The translations under genes and the position numbers were made by a program. Positions 35,833 to 45,055 of a DNA stretch of 64,000 nt are shown piece after piece. The stretch lies in the NCBI GenBank assembly GCA_002356455.1, contig AP017968.1:1674001-1738000 (forward strand), read 5' to 3'. The stretch comes from Fusobacterium varium (GTDB taxonomy: Bacteria > Fusobacteriota > Fusobacteriia > Fusobacteriales > Fusobacteriaceae). Positions within the stretch are counted from its first letter, which is position 1, and each line of letters starts with the position of its first letter. The notes under the pieces are model-generated. The model was not told the origin of the DNA. It worked only from the letters and a program-made list of their open reading frames with translations, and did no database searches.

Positions 35833-36326
35833 TGCTTTTACATGTAAAAAAATCTTTAAATGGATATAAAATAGAAAATGATGAAGGAGTTGTGATAGAT
35901 TGTATAAAATCTAAAAAATTTATGTCACCTGCACAATTAATATTAAAGGATAATTCTATTGTATATGAAACAGATATAATTACAGAAAATGGAAAGAATG
36001 CATATATTATAAAAAATAAAACTGATGAAACAATAGCTGCAGCAGAATTGAAATTTGAAGAAGAGAAGAAAAATTCAATTGTTCATTCGCCTAAAGTAGA
36101 ATATATGATAATAAATACTCCCTATGGAAAATGGAGGGCTGTCCAAGAAAATGATTTAAGTATTTCATTTATCTTTGAAAATAAGGTTATTGGAAAAATT
36201 TCATCATTTTTTAGTTATCATTCTCAAGAAATTTCTTTTTCAGAGAATTATCCAGTAGAATTTTGGTCAGCTCTCTATATTTTGAGCCGCTATATGGTAC
36301 ATGAAAATGATGTTATAACAGTATAA
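35832..36326 (+). CDS. Hypothetical protein coupled to the ChrA pair
   Basis: 164 residues, cytoplasmic, no signal peptide or membrane helix. The chain alternates short strands (YKIENDEGVVIDCIKSKK, then YIIKNKTDETIAAAELKF, then MIINTPYGKWRAV) in a way that recalls tubby C-terminal-like/LURP-one beta-barrels; this is only a pattern impression. The ATG overlaps the upstream stop, so it is made together with the transporter. The last residues (WSALYILSRYMVHENDV) are helical. Function unknown. Confidence 0.7.
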   Translation: MLLHVKKSLNGYKIENDEGVVIDCIKSKKFMSPAQLILKDNSIVYETDIITENGKNAYIIKNKTDETIAAAELKFEEEKKNSIVHSPKVEYMIINTPYGKWRAVQENDLSISFIFENKVIGKISSFFSYHSQEISFSENYPVEFWSALYILSRYMVHENDVITV

Positions 36327-36361
36327 ATATTGATCTATAGTTTAAAAAAATAGCATAATAT

Positions 36362-36388
36362 AAAACCACAAATTTTTTTGTGGTTTTT
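36362..36388 (+). terminator. Terminator of the ChrA operon
   Basis: AAAACCACAAA and TTTGTGGTTTT arms (36362-36372, 36377-36387) with a T-run. The remaining 36389-36640 is AT-rich with no gene seen. Confidence 0.85.
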
Positions 36389-36644
36389 TCTTTTGTATAA
36401 AAGGCTATCTGTTGAAGAAATATTTTGCAAAATTAAAAAGAAAACAAGTTGTTATTTAAGATATTATTACAGAAATAAGATACTTTAAAAGAAGTTATTT
36501 TTTAGTAAAAGAGAGTTAAAATGACTTGCTATAGAATACTTAAATTATATAAATGATTGAATATAAACGAAAAAAATTAATAAAATCCTTTAAAAAATTA
36601 AAAAATAGGTATATAATAGTAAAAAATTGAAAGGTGGGATATAA

Positions 36645-36863
36645 ATGAACTTAACTGAAAATTATAAATATATGATTAGAATTCTGGATGGAAAGGAAAA
36701 ATATGAAGGAAAAGAATATGATAAAGTAATTGAGAAATATTTGTATACTTCACTTTCTAAATTAGAAGAGAAAAAAGAAGAATTGAAATTAAAATATCCA
36801 GATAAAGAAATAGAAATAAGAGAAAAAAAGGAAAAAAAGTGGGAAAAAATAATACTTTCTTAA
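36645..36863 (+). CDS. Small charged hypothetical protein
   Basis: 72 residues, cytoplasmic, about half charged: MNLTENYKYMIRILDGKEKY, then EGKEYDKVIEKYLYTSLSKL, then Lys/Glu-rich helices ending KKWEKIILS. AAGGTGG precedes ATG and a terminator follows, so it is a complete monocistronic unit. No family recognised. Confidence 0.6.
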   Translation: MNLTENYKYMIRILDGKEKYEGKEYDKVIEKYLYTSLSKLEEKKEELKLKYPDKEIEIREKKEKKWEKIILS

Positions 36864-36871
36864 ATTGAAAG

Positions 36872-36910
36872 AAAAAAGAACTTATGTATTTTATGTAGGT
36901 TCTTTTTTTA
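36872..36910 (+). terminator. Terminator of the 72-residue ORF
   Basis: AAGAAC...GTTCTT outer stem with inner TATGTA/TACATA-type pairing and seven T. The following 36911-37136 holds no gene. Confidence 0.7.
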
Positions 36911-37136
36911 TATTATCACATAATTTATTTGAAAATTAATATGAGTAATTAAATTAAAATAGAGTTAAATTGTTTAGTAAAGTTAAGAATTAATAATATA
37001 TTTTTTTAAAAAATGAAAAATACTATATTTTCTATAAAAGAAAACTATTTTAACTTAATTTTAAAAAATATAGTTGAAATTATTTGTTGGATTACGTATA
37101 ATTAAAAGGAATAACTAAAATTTTAGAGGAGAAGAG

Positions 37137-37442
37137 ATGAGAAAAGGAATTTATGTATTACTGTTTTTAGCCATTAATATTTTTGCTTCTGGTGATGAAT
37201 TAGAGAAAAAAATAGAAAAACTGCAGGAAGAAAAAATTGTAATTTTAACAGGACATGAAGTATATATAAGTTCTATAGAGTGGGATAAATTTTCTGAAAA
37301 AGAAAAAATTGAATTTCTTGAATCAATTAATAAATACAGCAGAAAAAATAATAAAAAAAATATAAATAGTGTAAAAGAAATTGATACTAAAAAAGAATTA
37401 GCCAGAGTGGGAATATTTGGAGTAGAAATAGTAAAAGAATAG
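37137..37442 (+). CDS. Small exported hypothetical protein
   Basis: 101 residues. Signal peptide MRKGIYVLLFLAINIFASG, then a Lys/Glu-rich chain (LEKKIEKLQEEKIVILTGHE; WDKFSEKEKIEFLESINKYS) that is probably helical. AGAGGAG precedes ATG. It lies 50 bp before a small lipoprotein gene, with which it may be cotranscribed. No family recognised. Confidence 0.6.
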   Translation: MRKGIYVLLFLAINIFASGDELEKKIEKLQEEKIVILTGHEVYISSIEWDKFSEKEKIEFLESINKYSRKNNKKNINSVKEIDTKKELARVGIFGVEIVKE

Positions 37443-37492
37443 ATTAAAAAATATTTTATATAATTATGAATGAATTATTTAAGGAGGAAAAT

Positions 37493-37876
37493 ATGAAAGC
37501 AGCAGCAGTAGTTTTTATTAGTTTATTAATGGTAAGCTGTACTAATACAAATACCAATACCAATACTTCTCAATCAAATAGTAATTTAGTGTATGAGTCA
37601 ATAATAGCAACACTTTTATACAATAATAATATTGAATACCCAGTTGCTAAAGTAAATACTAAGACAAAATCTAAATCTCATGAGACTACTAATACTGTCT
37701 CAAATACACAAAGCAATAGTCAAAATATTTCTGATATAAGTGCACAAAATTTTCCTAATGGAGGAAGTCGCAGAACAGTAATCACTGAAAATAAAGTTGA
37801 TAGCAGAAGCCAGAGTACAACTAAAAGTAAGACATCAGAAAAAAGTTCGAGTATATCTACAAGTTTTGGCTTTTAA
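37493..37876 (+). CDS. Small Ser/Thr/Asn-rich lipoprotein
   Basis: 127 residues. Start chosen at ATG 37493 after a strong AAGGAGG; an in-frame ATG 27 nt upstream has no site. Signal peptide and lipobox LLMVSC with Cys16, then (NT)4 and a low-complexity chain rich in Ser, Thr and Asn (TNTVSNTQSNSQNISDIS; TTKSKTSEKSSSISTSFGF). The encoded NTNTNTNT comes from an ACTAATACAAATACC-like short tandem repeat near 37540, a possible slippage site. Likely surface- or periplasm-anchored. Function unknown. Confidence 0.7.
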   Translation: MKAAAVVFISLLMVSCTNTNTNTNTSQSNSNLVYESIIATLLYNNNIEYPVAKVNTKTKSKSHETTNTVSNTQSNSQNISDISAQNFPNGGSRRTVITENKVDSRSQSTTKSKTSEKSSSISTSFGF

Positions 37877-37915
37877 TTAAAATAAAAAATATAATAATTC
37901 GAATAAAAGGAGACA

Positions 37916-38692
37916 ATGATGAAATTTTCTTATATTGATGAAGGCAAAGGAGAGATTCTTGTATTTGTTCATTCTTATCTTTGGGATAAAGAGATGTGGA
38001 GACCTCAAATAGAAGAATTGAAAAAAGATTTTAGATGTATTGCACTTGATCTTCCAAACCATGGAGATTCAGAAAATACTACAGAACAAAGTTCTCTGAG
38101 AGAATTAGCAGAACAAATTTCCAATTTCTTAAAAGAATTGAAAATTGAAAAATATTCTTATATAGGACTTTCTGTAGGAGGAATGTTGGCACCTTATATT
38201 TACAATCTGGATAAAAATAAAATAAATAAAATGGTAGTTATGGATTCTTATGTTGGAGAAGAGCCAATAGAAACAAAAGAACTATATTTTTCTATGTTGG
38301 ATGGAATAGAAAAAATTAAATGTATTCCAGATACACTTATTGAAAAAATTGCACCAATGTTTTTCAGTCCTTCAATAGATAAATCAGGAATATTATATAA
38401 ATCGTTTGTTGAAAAATTAAAGACAATACAAGGGGAAAAGGTTGAAGGAATAGTTAAATTAGGAAAGGCAATTTTTGGAAGAGAAAATGCTTTGAATCTT
38501 TTGAGTGATATAGAAGTACCAACATATTTTGTAGTTGGTGAATATGATATTCCAAGACCATATAATGAGTCAGTAGAGATGGCTACCTATATGAAAAAGT
38601 CAAAAGTATTAAAAATAAAAAATGCAGGGCATATTTCTAACTTGGAAAATGTTGAAGAAGCAAGCAGAATACTAGTGGATATCTTAAAATAA
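37916..38692 (+). CDS. Alpha/beta hydrolase
   Basis: 258 residues, cytoplasmic. Hydrolase fold marks: VFVHSYLWDKEMWRPQ (oxyanion region), LDLPNHGDSE, nucleophile elbow YIGLSVGGMLAP with the catalytic Ser, FVVGEYDIPRP with the Asp and NAGHISNLEN with the catalytic His. Two in-frame ATGs (37916, 37919) follow AAAGGAG; the second has better spacing. Similar proteins are carboxylesterases or C-C hydrolases; the substrate is unknown. Confidence 0.85.
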   Translation: MMKFSYIDEGKGEILVFVHSYLWDKEMWRPQIEELKKDFRCIALDLPNHGDSENTTEQSSLRELAEQISNFLKELKIEKYSYIGLSVGGMLAPYIYNLDKNKINKMVVMDSYVGEEPIETKELYFSMLDGIEKIKCIPDTLIEKIAPMFFSPSIDKSGILYKSFVEKLKTIQGEKVEGIVKLGKAIFGRENALNLLSDIEVPTYFVVGEYDIPRPYNESVEMATYMKKSKVLKIKNAGHISNLENVEEASRILVDILK

Positions 38693-38713
38693 TATATAAA
38701 TACAATTGAAATT

Positions 38714-38780
38714 GAAGAAGCTGTTTAGCAAGAATAATATAATTTTTGAATTATTTTATTCTTTGTAATAGCTTCTTTTT
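38714..38780 (+). terminator. Long terminator hairpin
   Basis: AGAAGCT...AGCTTCT outer stem with inner CAAGAATAAT/ATTATTCTTTG-type pairing across an AT-rich loop, ending in a T-run. Confidence 0.6.
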
Positions 38781-38839
38781 ATTTTATCAAAAATGATATT
38801 AAGTACAAACAAATAAAATATAGAGTGAACCTAGGTTTT

Positions 38840-38957
38840 TTGTATACGTTTTTTTAAAAAATTGTATACAAACATTGAAAAATAATGTTATATTTATAGT
38901 TTTTGTCATAATTATAGACATATTATTTTATATATGACAGTTATGGATTGTATACAA
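38840..38957 (+). promoter_or_regulatory. Three TTGTATAC boxes, probable GntR-type operators
   Basis: TTGTATACGT (38840-38849), and TTGTATACAA at 38862-38871 and 38948-38957. The last two are perfect 10-bp palindromes followed by AACATT and AACGTT. GTNNAC-cored palindromes are typical of GntR/FadR-family regulators. They lie 150-265 bp upstream of the permease gene. No GntR gene is in the window. Confidence 0.55.
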
Positions 38958-39104
38958 ACGTTATATTTTTAATTACTAAAAAAATAGACTATACTCATAG
39001 TAATACATAGAAATTAAATATCTTTTAAACTTCTAAAAATTTTTTTAAACTGATTTTATGACAAACAAAAATATTGAAGTTTAAAAGAAGCAGGAGGAAC
39101 CAAT

Positions 39105-40481
39105 ATGGGTACAAATGAGAGTTCAGAATTAAAAAGAGAAATAGGGGTATTTGGTGGAATTAGTATTATTGGCGGAATAATGATAGGAGCAGGAATATTT
39201 TACATTGGTTCTTATGTACTGATGAGAGTAGGTATGAATATTGGATTAGCATTAATTTGCTGGCTAATAGGAGGACTTATAAGCTTAATGGGAGGATTGT
39301 GTTTTGCTGAACTTGGAAGTATGATGCCTAAAGCTGGAGGATCTACAGTATATTTGAATGAAGCTTACCATCCAGTAGTTGGATTTATGTCAGGAATGTC
39401 TTCATGTCTGCTTGCAGGACCTGGGTCGATAGCGGGACTTTCAATAGCATTGATTGTATCATTCAGAACATTTTTTACTATAAGTGATGTGGGAGTAAAA
39501 GCATTGGCAGTAATGCTTATAGTTTTTCTTACTATATGCAATTGTTATGGTGTAAAAAGAGCTTCAATACTTCAGAATGTATCAATGGTGGCAAAATTAA
39601 TACCTATTCTTTTAATCATGATATCGGCTTTATTTATGGGAAATATTTTTCCAGATGTTTCGCTATCTACAGTAAATGAAGCAGCTCAAAGTACAGGAAG
39701 AAGTGTAATAGGTATGATAGCTTTTGCTGTAGTTGCAACTTTATGGGCATATGATGGATGGCAGAATCTAAATTCTCTGGCTGAAGAAATAAAAGAGCCT
39801 CAAAGAAATCTGCCTCTGTCCTTAGCAATTGGAATTGGTGGAGTAATAATATTATATATGCTGTTTAATTTTTCTATATTTCGTGTACTTCCAATGGAAG
39901 ATATTAAAAATATGATTGCTAAAGGAGATTACTATTTAGGAACAGAGGTTGCCAGAAGAATATTTGGAAATACAGGAGCAGTAATAGTTGTTGTAGGAAT
40001 GATACTGGCTATCTTTGGTTCGCTGAATGGATTGATATTATCAGGACCACGTATCTATTATGCTTTGGCAAAAGAAGGACATTTTTTTAAAATGTTTCTA
40101 AATGTGCACCCAGTATATAAAGTTCCAACAAATGCAATAATAGCTCAAGCAATAGTTTCGATAACTCTTGTATTATCACGTAATTTGGAACAATTGGCTA
40201 CTTTAGTTGTATTTACTGGAATGATTTTTAAACTTTTAACAATATTATCGGTTGTTGTATTTCGTAAAAAATACCCAAATATGGAACGTCCATATAAGGT
40301 AATAGCTTACCCTGTAACAGTTATCATAACATCTCTGGTATTTTTAGGATTGATATTAAACAATCTTGCAAAAGATCCAGTAAACTCTATTTTGAGTTGT
40401 GTGGTACAAGTATTTGCAGTAGCTTTATATATGTATTTTGATAGAAAAATTAAAAAAGAAAAAATAGATACAGAAGCATAG
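39105..40481 (+). CDS. APC-superfamily amino-acid permease
   Basis: 458 residues with twelve predicted membrane segments. TM1 carries FGGISIIGGIMIGAGIFYIG, the unwound GxG helix of the LAT/APC fold. Downstream are FAELGSMMPKAGGSTVYLNEA, WAYDGWQNLNSLAEEIKEPQRN and GPRIYYALAKEGHFF. It should import an amino acid or amine by exchange or cation symport. AGGAGG precedes ATG. It is followed 31 bp later by the amidohydrolase, implying transport and hydrolysis of one substrate. Confidence 0.88.
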   Translation: MGTNESSELKREIGVFGGISIIGGIMIGAGIFYIGSYVLMRVGMNIGLALICWLIGGLISLMGGLCFAELGSMMPKAGGSTVYLNEAYHPVVGFMSGMSSCLLAGPGSIAGLSIALIVSFRTFFTISDVGVKALAVMLIVFLTICNCYGVKRASILQNVSMVAKLIPILLIMISALFMGNIFPDVSLSTVNEAAQSTGRSVIGMIAFAVVATLWAYDGWQNLNSLAEEIKEPQRNLPLSLAIGIGGVIILYMLFNFSIFRVLPMEDIKNMIAKGDYYLGTEVARRIFGNTGAVIVVVGMILAIFGSLNGLILSGPRIYYALAKEGHFFKMFLNVHPVYKVPTNAIIAQAIVSITLVLSRNLEQLATLVVFTGMIFKLLTILSVVVFRKKYPNMERPYKVIAYPVTVIITSLVFLGLILNNLAKDPVNSILSCVVQVFAVALYMYFDRKIKKEKIDTEA

Positions 40482-40512
40482 TACATATATTTTATAATAT
40501 AAGGAGGCAGAA

Positions 40513-42141
40513 ATGGAAACATTATTTTATAATGCAAAAGTGTATTTGGAAAGAGAAAAATTTGCTGAGGCAGTTTTAGTAAAAGAAGGACTAATATCAA
40601 AAGTTGGGACAAGTGAAGAACTTTTAAAAATGGCAGAGAAAGACTGTAAAAAAATAGATTGTCATGGAAAAACAATAATCCCTGGATTGAATGATTCTCA
40701 TATGCATTTATTGGTATTAGGGGAATCACTTCAAACAGTTAAACTTACAAATAGTAAATCTGTAGATGAAATAATAGAGAGATGCAGAAAGTTTATAAAG
40801 GAAAACCCTGAATTGTCAAAAAATGGAGTTTTTGCAATTGGATGGAATCAAGATTTATTTGAAGGTGATAAGAGAATACCTAACAGACATGATGCTGATA
40901 AAATATCTACAGAAATTCCAATTATTTTAAGAAGAGTATGCGGACATCTGATGGTTTCAAATACTAAAGCTATAGAAATGCTTGGAATAGACGGAAATTC
41001 TGAACAGTTTGAAGGAGGAACATTTGAAATAGGTGAGGATGGATATCCAAATGGGGTATTTACTGAAAATGCCTGTCGTCAGCTGAGAAAAGTTATTCCT
41101 GAATTTTCTTTGGAAGATAGGGCAAGAATGGCGGTAAAAGCAATGAAACATGCTGTTTCTTTTGGAGTAACAAGTGTACAGAGTAATGATTTGGGAGCAG
41201 TTGTATTAGGAGATAAAGACAAATATTTTAAGATGTTCTGTAAGATTTATGAAGAAGGAAAAGGGCTGCTTCGTTATCATCATCAAATAACTTTTCAGTC
41301 ACCAGAAGAATTAAAAGATTATGCAGAGAATGGAGAACTTGCAAAAGGAAACTATCCAGAAGATTCATGGGTAACATTAGGGCCATTGAAATTATTTAAA
41401 GATGGAAGTCTGGGAGCCAGAACAGCAATGCTGGAAAATGATTATGCTGATGATCCCGGAAATCGTGGGGAAGAAAGATTTGATGAGAAATATATAGAAG
41501 AGCTTTGTAAAGCGGCTGATGAACATGGAATGCAGGTAGTTACACATGTAATAGGTGATGCTGCAACAAATAGTGTTATGAAAACATATGAAAAACTTAT
41601 AAAAGATGGAAAAAATCCTTTACGTCATACATTAATTCATTGCCAGATAACTAATAAAGCAATGCTTGAAAATATAGCTAAAAATAATGTTTTAGTAATG
41701 TATCAGCCTATATTTTTAGATTATGACATGCATATTGTAGAATCAAGATGCGGAAAAGAACTTGCTTCTACATCATATGCTTTTAATACTCTAGATAAAT
41801 TAGGAGGAAAAATTTCCTATGGAACAGACTGTCCAGTGGAAGGATGTAATCCTTTCCCAAATATATATTGTGCAGTAACTCGTAAAGATCTGAAAGGTTA
41901 TCCAGAAAAAGGATTCTATTCAGAAGAATGTGTAGATGTATATACAGCAGTTGATGCTTATACAGAAGGAAGTGCTTATGCACAATTTATGGAAAATAAA
42001 AAAGGAAGAATAAAAGAGGGATTTTATGCAGATATGGTTATATTAGATAAAGATATATTTACTGTAGATTCTCTTGAAATAAAAGACATAAAACCGCTAT
42101 TAACTATGGTTGGCGGAAAAATAGTATATGAAAAGAAATAA
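40513..42141 (+). CDS. YtcJ-like metal-dependent amidohydrolase
   Basis: 542 residues, the size of amidohydrolase family 3. Key features: PGLNDSHMHLL with the HxH metal pair, GWNQDLFEGDKRIPNRHDAD, LGPLKLFKDGSLGARTA with a candidate bridging Lys, VVTHVIGDAATN and SYGTDCPVEGCNPF with the catalytic Asp. A C-terminal beta-sandwich ends GFYADMVILDKDIF. There is no signal peptide. The substrate is probably an N-acyl or amide compound imported by the adjacent permease. AAGGAGG precedes ATG. Confidence 0.86.
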   Translation: METLFYNAKVYLEREKFAEAVLVKEGLISKVGTSEELLKMAEKDCKKIDCHGKTIIPGLNDSHMHLLVLGESLQTVKLTNSKSVDEIIERCRKFIKENPELSKNGVFAIGWNQDLFEGDKRIPNRHDADKISTEIPIILRRVCGHLMVSNTKAIEMLGIDGNSEQFEGGTFEIGEDGYPNGVFTENACRQLRKVIPEFSLEDRARMAVKAMKHAVSFGVTSVQSNDLGAVVLGDKDKYFKMFCKIYEEGKGLLRYHHQITFQSPEELKDYAENGELAKGNYPEDSWVTLGPLKLFKDGSLGARTAMLENDYADDPGNRGEERFDEKYIEELCKAADEHGMQVVTHVIGDAATNSVMKTYEKLIKDGKNPLRHTLIHCQITNKAMLENIAKNNVLVMYQPIFLDYDMHIVESRCGKELASTSYAFNTLDKLGGKISYGTDCPVEGCNPFPNIYCAVTRKDLKGYPEKGFYSEECVDVYTAVDAYTEGSAYAQFMENKKGRIKEGFYADMVILDKDIFTVDSLEIKDIKPLLTMVGGKIVYEKK

Positions 42142-42180
42142 AATTAATACTGTAAGATTAAAATAAATGAAATTATAAAG

Positions 42181-42213
42181 AATCCTTGGAGATATAACTC
42201 TGAGGATTTTTTA
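42181..42213 (+). terminator. Terminator of the permease-amidohydrolase operon
   Basis: AATCCT-T-GGAG...CTCT-G-AGGATT stem (42181-42208) with a T-run. Confidence 0.75.
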
Positions 42214-42416
42214 TTTTATTGCTAAAAAAATAAAATTAGTTATATAAATAAAAAAATAAAAGGATTTTATAAATGAAAAAGAAGTAATAATAATAGATAT
42301 GTTTCTGTAGTTTTAAAAACGATTATACCCTTTAAAATAAAATTATTCTTGATGTTTTTCAGTAGTTGTATTATAATATATCAATATATTTTAATAAAAG
42401 AGAGGATAAAGGAGAT

Positions 42417-44663
42417 ATGAAAATTTATAACAGATCAAATAGGTATTTTTTATTGGTTATTAGCTTTTTCTTTATAATTTTTGTCTCTCTTTTTTTTATT
42501 GGAAAATCACTAAATAGTTTTTATAAAAATGAAATAGAAATATATAAAAAAAACTTAGAACACTCTTCAGTTCAGCAAAGTTCTATTATAGAAAATCACT
42601 TGAAAAATAATATGAAAATATTGGAGAGTGCAGCTGGTACTTTTATATTTGAAAAAAATTTAGAAACCAATGAAATTATTGAAATTACTAAAAATATTAA
42701 AAAATTGGGAAAGTTTGACAGAGTCTTTTTAATAAAAAAAGATGGAGAAGCAATTTTTTCAACAGGAGATATTTTTAATATATCAGAAAAAAACTATTTT
42801 AAAAAATTAGTAAAGGCAGAAAATGAAATAGCAGAAATAAAAGATACTTTATTTAATGAAAATACAAATTTAGTCATAGTTTCTGTTCCAATCATAAAAA
42901 ATAACAGAGTAGAAGGAGCAATATGTGGAACATATAGAATTGCTACTTTTTCCTCTATATTATATGAAAGCATAAAAGAGGAAAATGGCTTTGTTCTATT
43001 GCTGAATGATTCACAAGAATTTATATTAAATTTTTCCATTAAGGATAAAGAAATAAAGGAAAAAAATATGTGGGAATTTTTATCAAATGTTGAAATAAAA
43101 AATTCCAGTGCAATGGAAAAAGTAAAGCATAATATTTTAGATTTAAAAAGTGGTTTTTTAGAATATTCTTATAATGGAAAAGAGGAATTTGCATATTATA
43201 CACCCTTAGGGATAAATAACTGGTATGTAATCTCAATTACTTCCGCATTAGAAGCTCAAAAACGTTTGAAATATATAGAACAGTTAATTTATGATCTTTC
43301 AGTAAAGATATTAATTGCTTTCATTCTTGGATTAATTCCTGTTGCATATTTTAATAAAAAAATTAAAGAAGAATTAGAACTTGATAGAGAAATTTTTCAT
43401 ATTGCAATGGATAAGACTTCAAATATAGTTTTTGAATATAATAAAGATACAAAAACTATTTTATTTAAAAATACAGTCACAGAAAATCATAGTTTAAGCA
43501 GGATACTTAATAAAGATAAAATATTAAAAAATATTCCAGAAAGTCTGATTGAAAATAATTATATATGTGAAGAGTCTATTTCGGAATATTTGAAAATGTT
43601 TGAGAAGATATCCAATCCAGAAATGAAAAGTGTGTCTGGAGTTTTAAGAGTTAACAACAAGGATTATAAAACATGGGAAAGGTTATCTTTGACAAATATA
43701 CTTGATAAAGATAAAAATATAATATGCACTGTTGGAGTAGTAGAAAATGTTACTGAAGAAAAAGAAAACGAACAACTATTATTTACAGAAAAACAATATC
43801 GTGAGGTATTGATGGAAGATAATAGTACTACATATGAAGTAAATATATCTAAGAATTTGATAAATCTACTTAATGATTCTACTAAAAAAAGAAGCTATGA
43901 TGAGTATTTAGAAGACTTTACTAAAGAAAAAATATTTCCAGATGATATTGAAAACATAAAAAAAATCTGTTCAAGAGAAAATATGATAAGGTCATATAAT
44001 GAAGGAAAAACTGAATTTAAACTAGATTATCGTATAAAAGATAAAAATGGAAATTATAAATGGGAAGAGTGTAAAATTAGACTAGTAAAAAAACTTGATA
44101 CTGAAGAGTTAAAAGGAATAGTTTTAGTAAAAGATATTTCTAATATGAAAGAATTGATTGAAATTTCAGAAAAAGATTCACTAACTGCTTTATATAATCG
44201 GAGAACTATAAAAATAATGATAGAGGAAGCTTTAAGCAAACCATTAGAAAATGAGAAAAATTTTCATGCTTTTTTACTCCTGGACTTAGATAATTTTAAA
44301 ACGCTGAATGATAGACTTGGGCATATTATGGGAGATAGTGCTTTAAAAGAAGTAGCTGATAAACTAGAGGGATATTTTAAAGAAAATGGAATTACTGGAA
44401 GATTAGGAGGAGATGAATTTATAGTTTTTATAAAAAATCTTACGTCTGTTAAAGAACTGACTAAAATACTTAATGAAATCTTAAAGGATTTGAGTATAAC
44501 ATATACTTGTTCTGGTATATCAGTAGCAATTTCTGCTTCAATAGGGGTAACTATTGTTCCTAAAGATGGAAAATCTTTTCAAGAATTATATAGAAAATCA
44601 GATATAGCATTATATTATGTAAAGAATAATCAAAAGAATAGTTTTGCATTTTATAAGAATTAA
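42417..44663 (+). CDS. Cache-PAS-GGDEF membrane signalling protein
   Basis: 748 residues. Start set at ATG 42417 after AAAGGAG; a 17-codon longer frame has no site. TM1 at about residues 10-33, an extracytoplasmic dCache-like sensor to about 280, TM2 near 290-310 (ILIAFILGLIPVAYF), two PAS-like regions (about 320-450 and 465-575, the second with YRIKDKNGNYKWEECKIRLV), and a GGDEF domain from about 590. The active-site motif is an exact GGDEF at residues 664-668, preceded by DLDNFKTLNDRLGH. No RxxD inhibitory site lies five residues upstream. It should make cyclic di-GMP in response to an external ligand. No EAL or PilZ partner is in the window. Confidence 0.88.
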   Translation: MKIYNRSNRYFLLVISFFFIIFVSLFFIGKSLNSFYKNEIEIYKKNLEHSSVQQSSIIENHLKNNMKILESAAGTFIFEKNLETNEIIEITKNIKKLGKFDRVFLIKKDGEAIFSTGDIFNISEKNYFKKLVKAENEIAEIKDTLFNENTNLVIVSVPIIKNNRVEGAICGTYRIATFSSILYESIKEENGFVLLLNDSQEFILNFSIKDKEIKEKNMWEFLSNVEIKNSSAMEKVKHNILDLKSGFLEYSYNGKEEFAYYTPLGINNWYVISITSALEAQKRLKYIEQLIYDLSVKILIAFILGLIPVAYFNKKIKEELELDREIFHIAMDKTSNIVFEYNKDTKTILFKNTVTENHSLSRILNKDKILKNIPESLIENNYICEESISEYLKMFEKISNPEMKSVSGVLRVNNKDYKTWERLSLTNILDKDKNIICTVGVVENVTEEKENEQLLFTEKQYREVLMEDNSTTYEVNISKNLINLLNDSTKKRSYDEYLEDFTKEKIFPDDIENIKKICSRENMIRSYNEGKTEFKLDYRIKDKNGNYKWEECKIRLVKKLDTEELKGIVLVKDISNMKELIEISEKDSLTALYNRRTIKIMIEEALSKPLENEKNFHAFLLLDLDNFKTLNDRLGHIMGDSALKEVADKLEGYFKENGITGRLGGDEFIVFIKNLTSVKELTKILNEILKDLSITYTCSGISVAISASIGVTIVPKDGKSFQELYRKSDIALYYVKNNQKNSFAFYKN

Positions 44664-44781
44664 GTATATTTGTCAAAGAGAAAGAGATTTTAAATTTTTT
44701 CTTTATAAAATGAAGAATAGAAAGATATAAATGGATTAATTTTAAGGTATAAAAAGTAATATTTAAAAAAAGAAATTCATA

Positions 44782-44861
44782 AAAGCAATAATATTAAATT
44801 ATAAAATTTACAGGTTAAAAGTATAGAAAAGTTAGGTTATGAAAGCAGTAATATTGAATTA
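44782..44861 (+). repeat. Two 20-bp direct repeats exactly 60 bp apart
   Basis: AAAGCAATAATATTAAATTA (44782-44801) and AAAGCAGTAATATTGAATTA (44842-44861) differ at two positions. They lie 140-220 bp upstream of the sigma-54 promoter at 44999, a usual distance for activator sites. Confidence 0.45.
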
Positions 44862-44886
44862 AAAAATATATATTTTAAAAATATAT

Positions 44887-44930
44887 AAATAGGTTAAATG
44901 GCTGATACATTTTAACCTATTTATTTTTTT
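44887..44930 (+). terminator. Terminator after the GGDEF gene
   Basis: AAATAGGTTAAA (44887-44898) and TTTAACCTATTT (44911-44922) are perfect 12-bp arms followed by eight T. Confidence 0.9.
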
Positions 44931-44998
44931 TAGTGTATAAATTTTAGAAAAAAGAAGCAATTTTAGAAAATATGAGATAAAATATTAATAATATATTA

Positions 44999-45014
44999 TG
45001 GCATAAAAATTGCT
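44999..45014 (+). promoter_or_regulatory. Sigma-54 (-24/-12) promoter of the malY-like gene
   Basis: TGGCATAAAAATTGCT: GG at 45000-45001 and GC at 45012-45013, exactly 10 nt between, matching TGGCAC-N5-TTGCW except one base. It shares the core with the promoter at 48774. Confidence 0.88.
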
Positions 45015-45055
45015 TTATATTAAGTATAAAAATTTTGTTATATAAAGGAGAAAAT

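Noticed and set aside
44887-44930. Operator palindrome before the malY-like gene
   Set aside because: The 12-bp perfect arms are followed by eight T, so it is better read as the terminator of the GGDEF gene.
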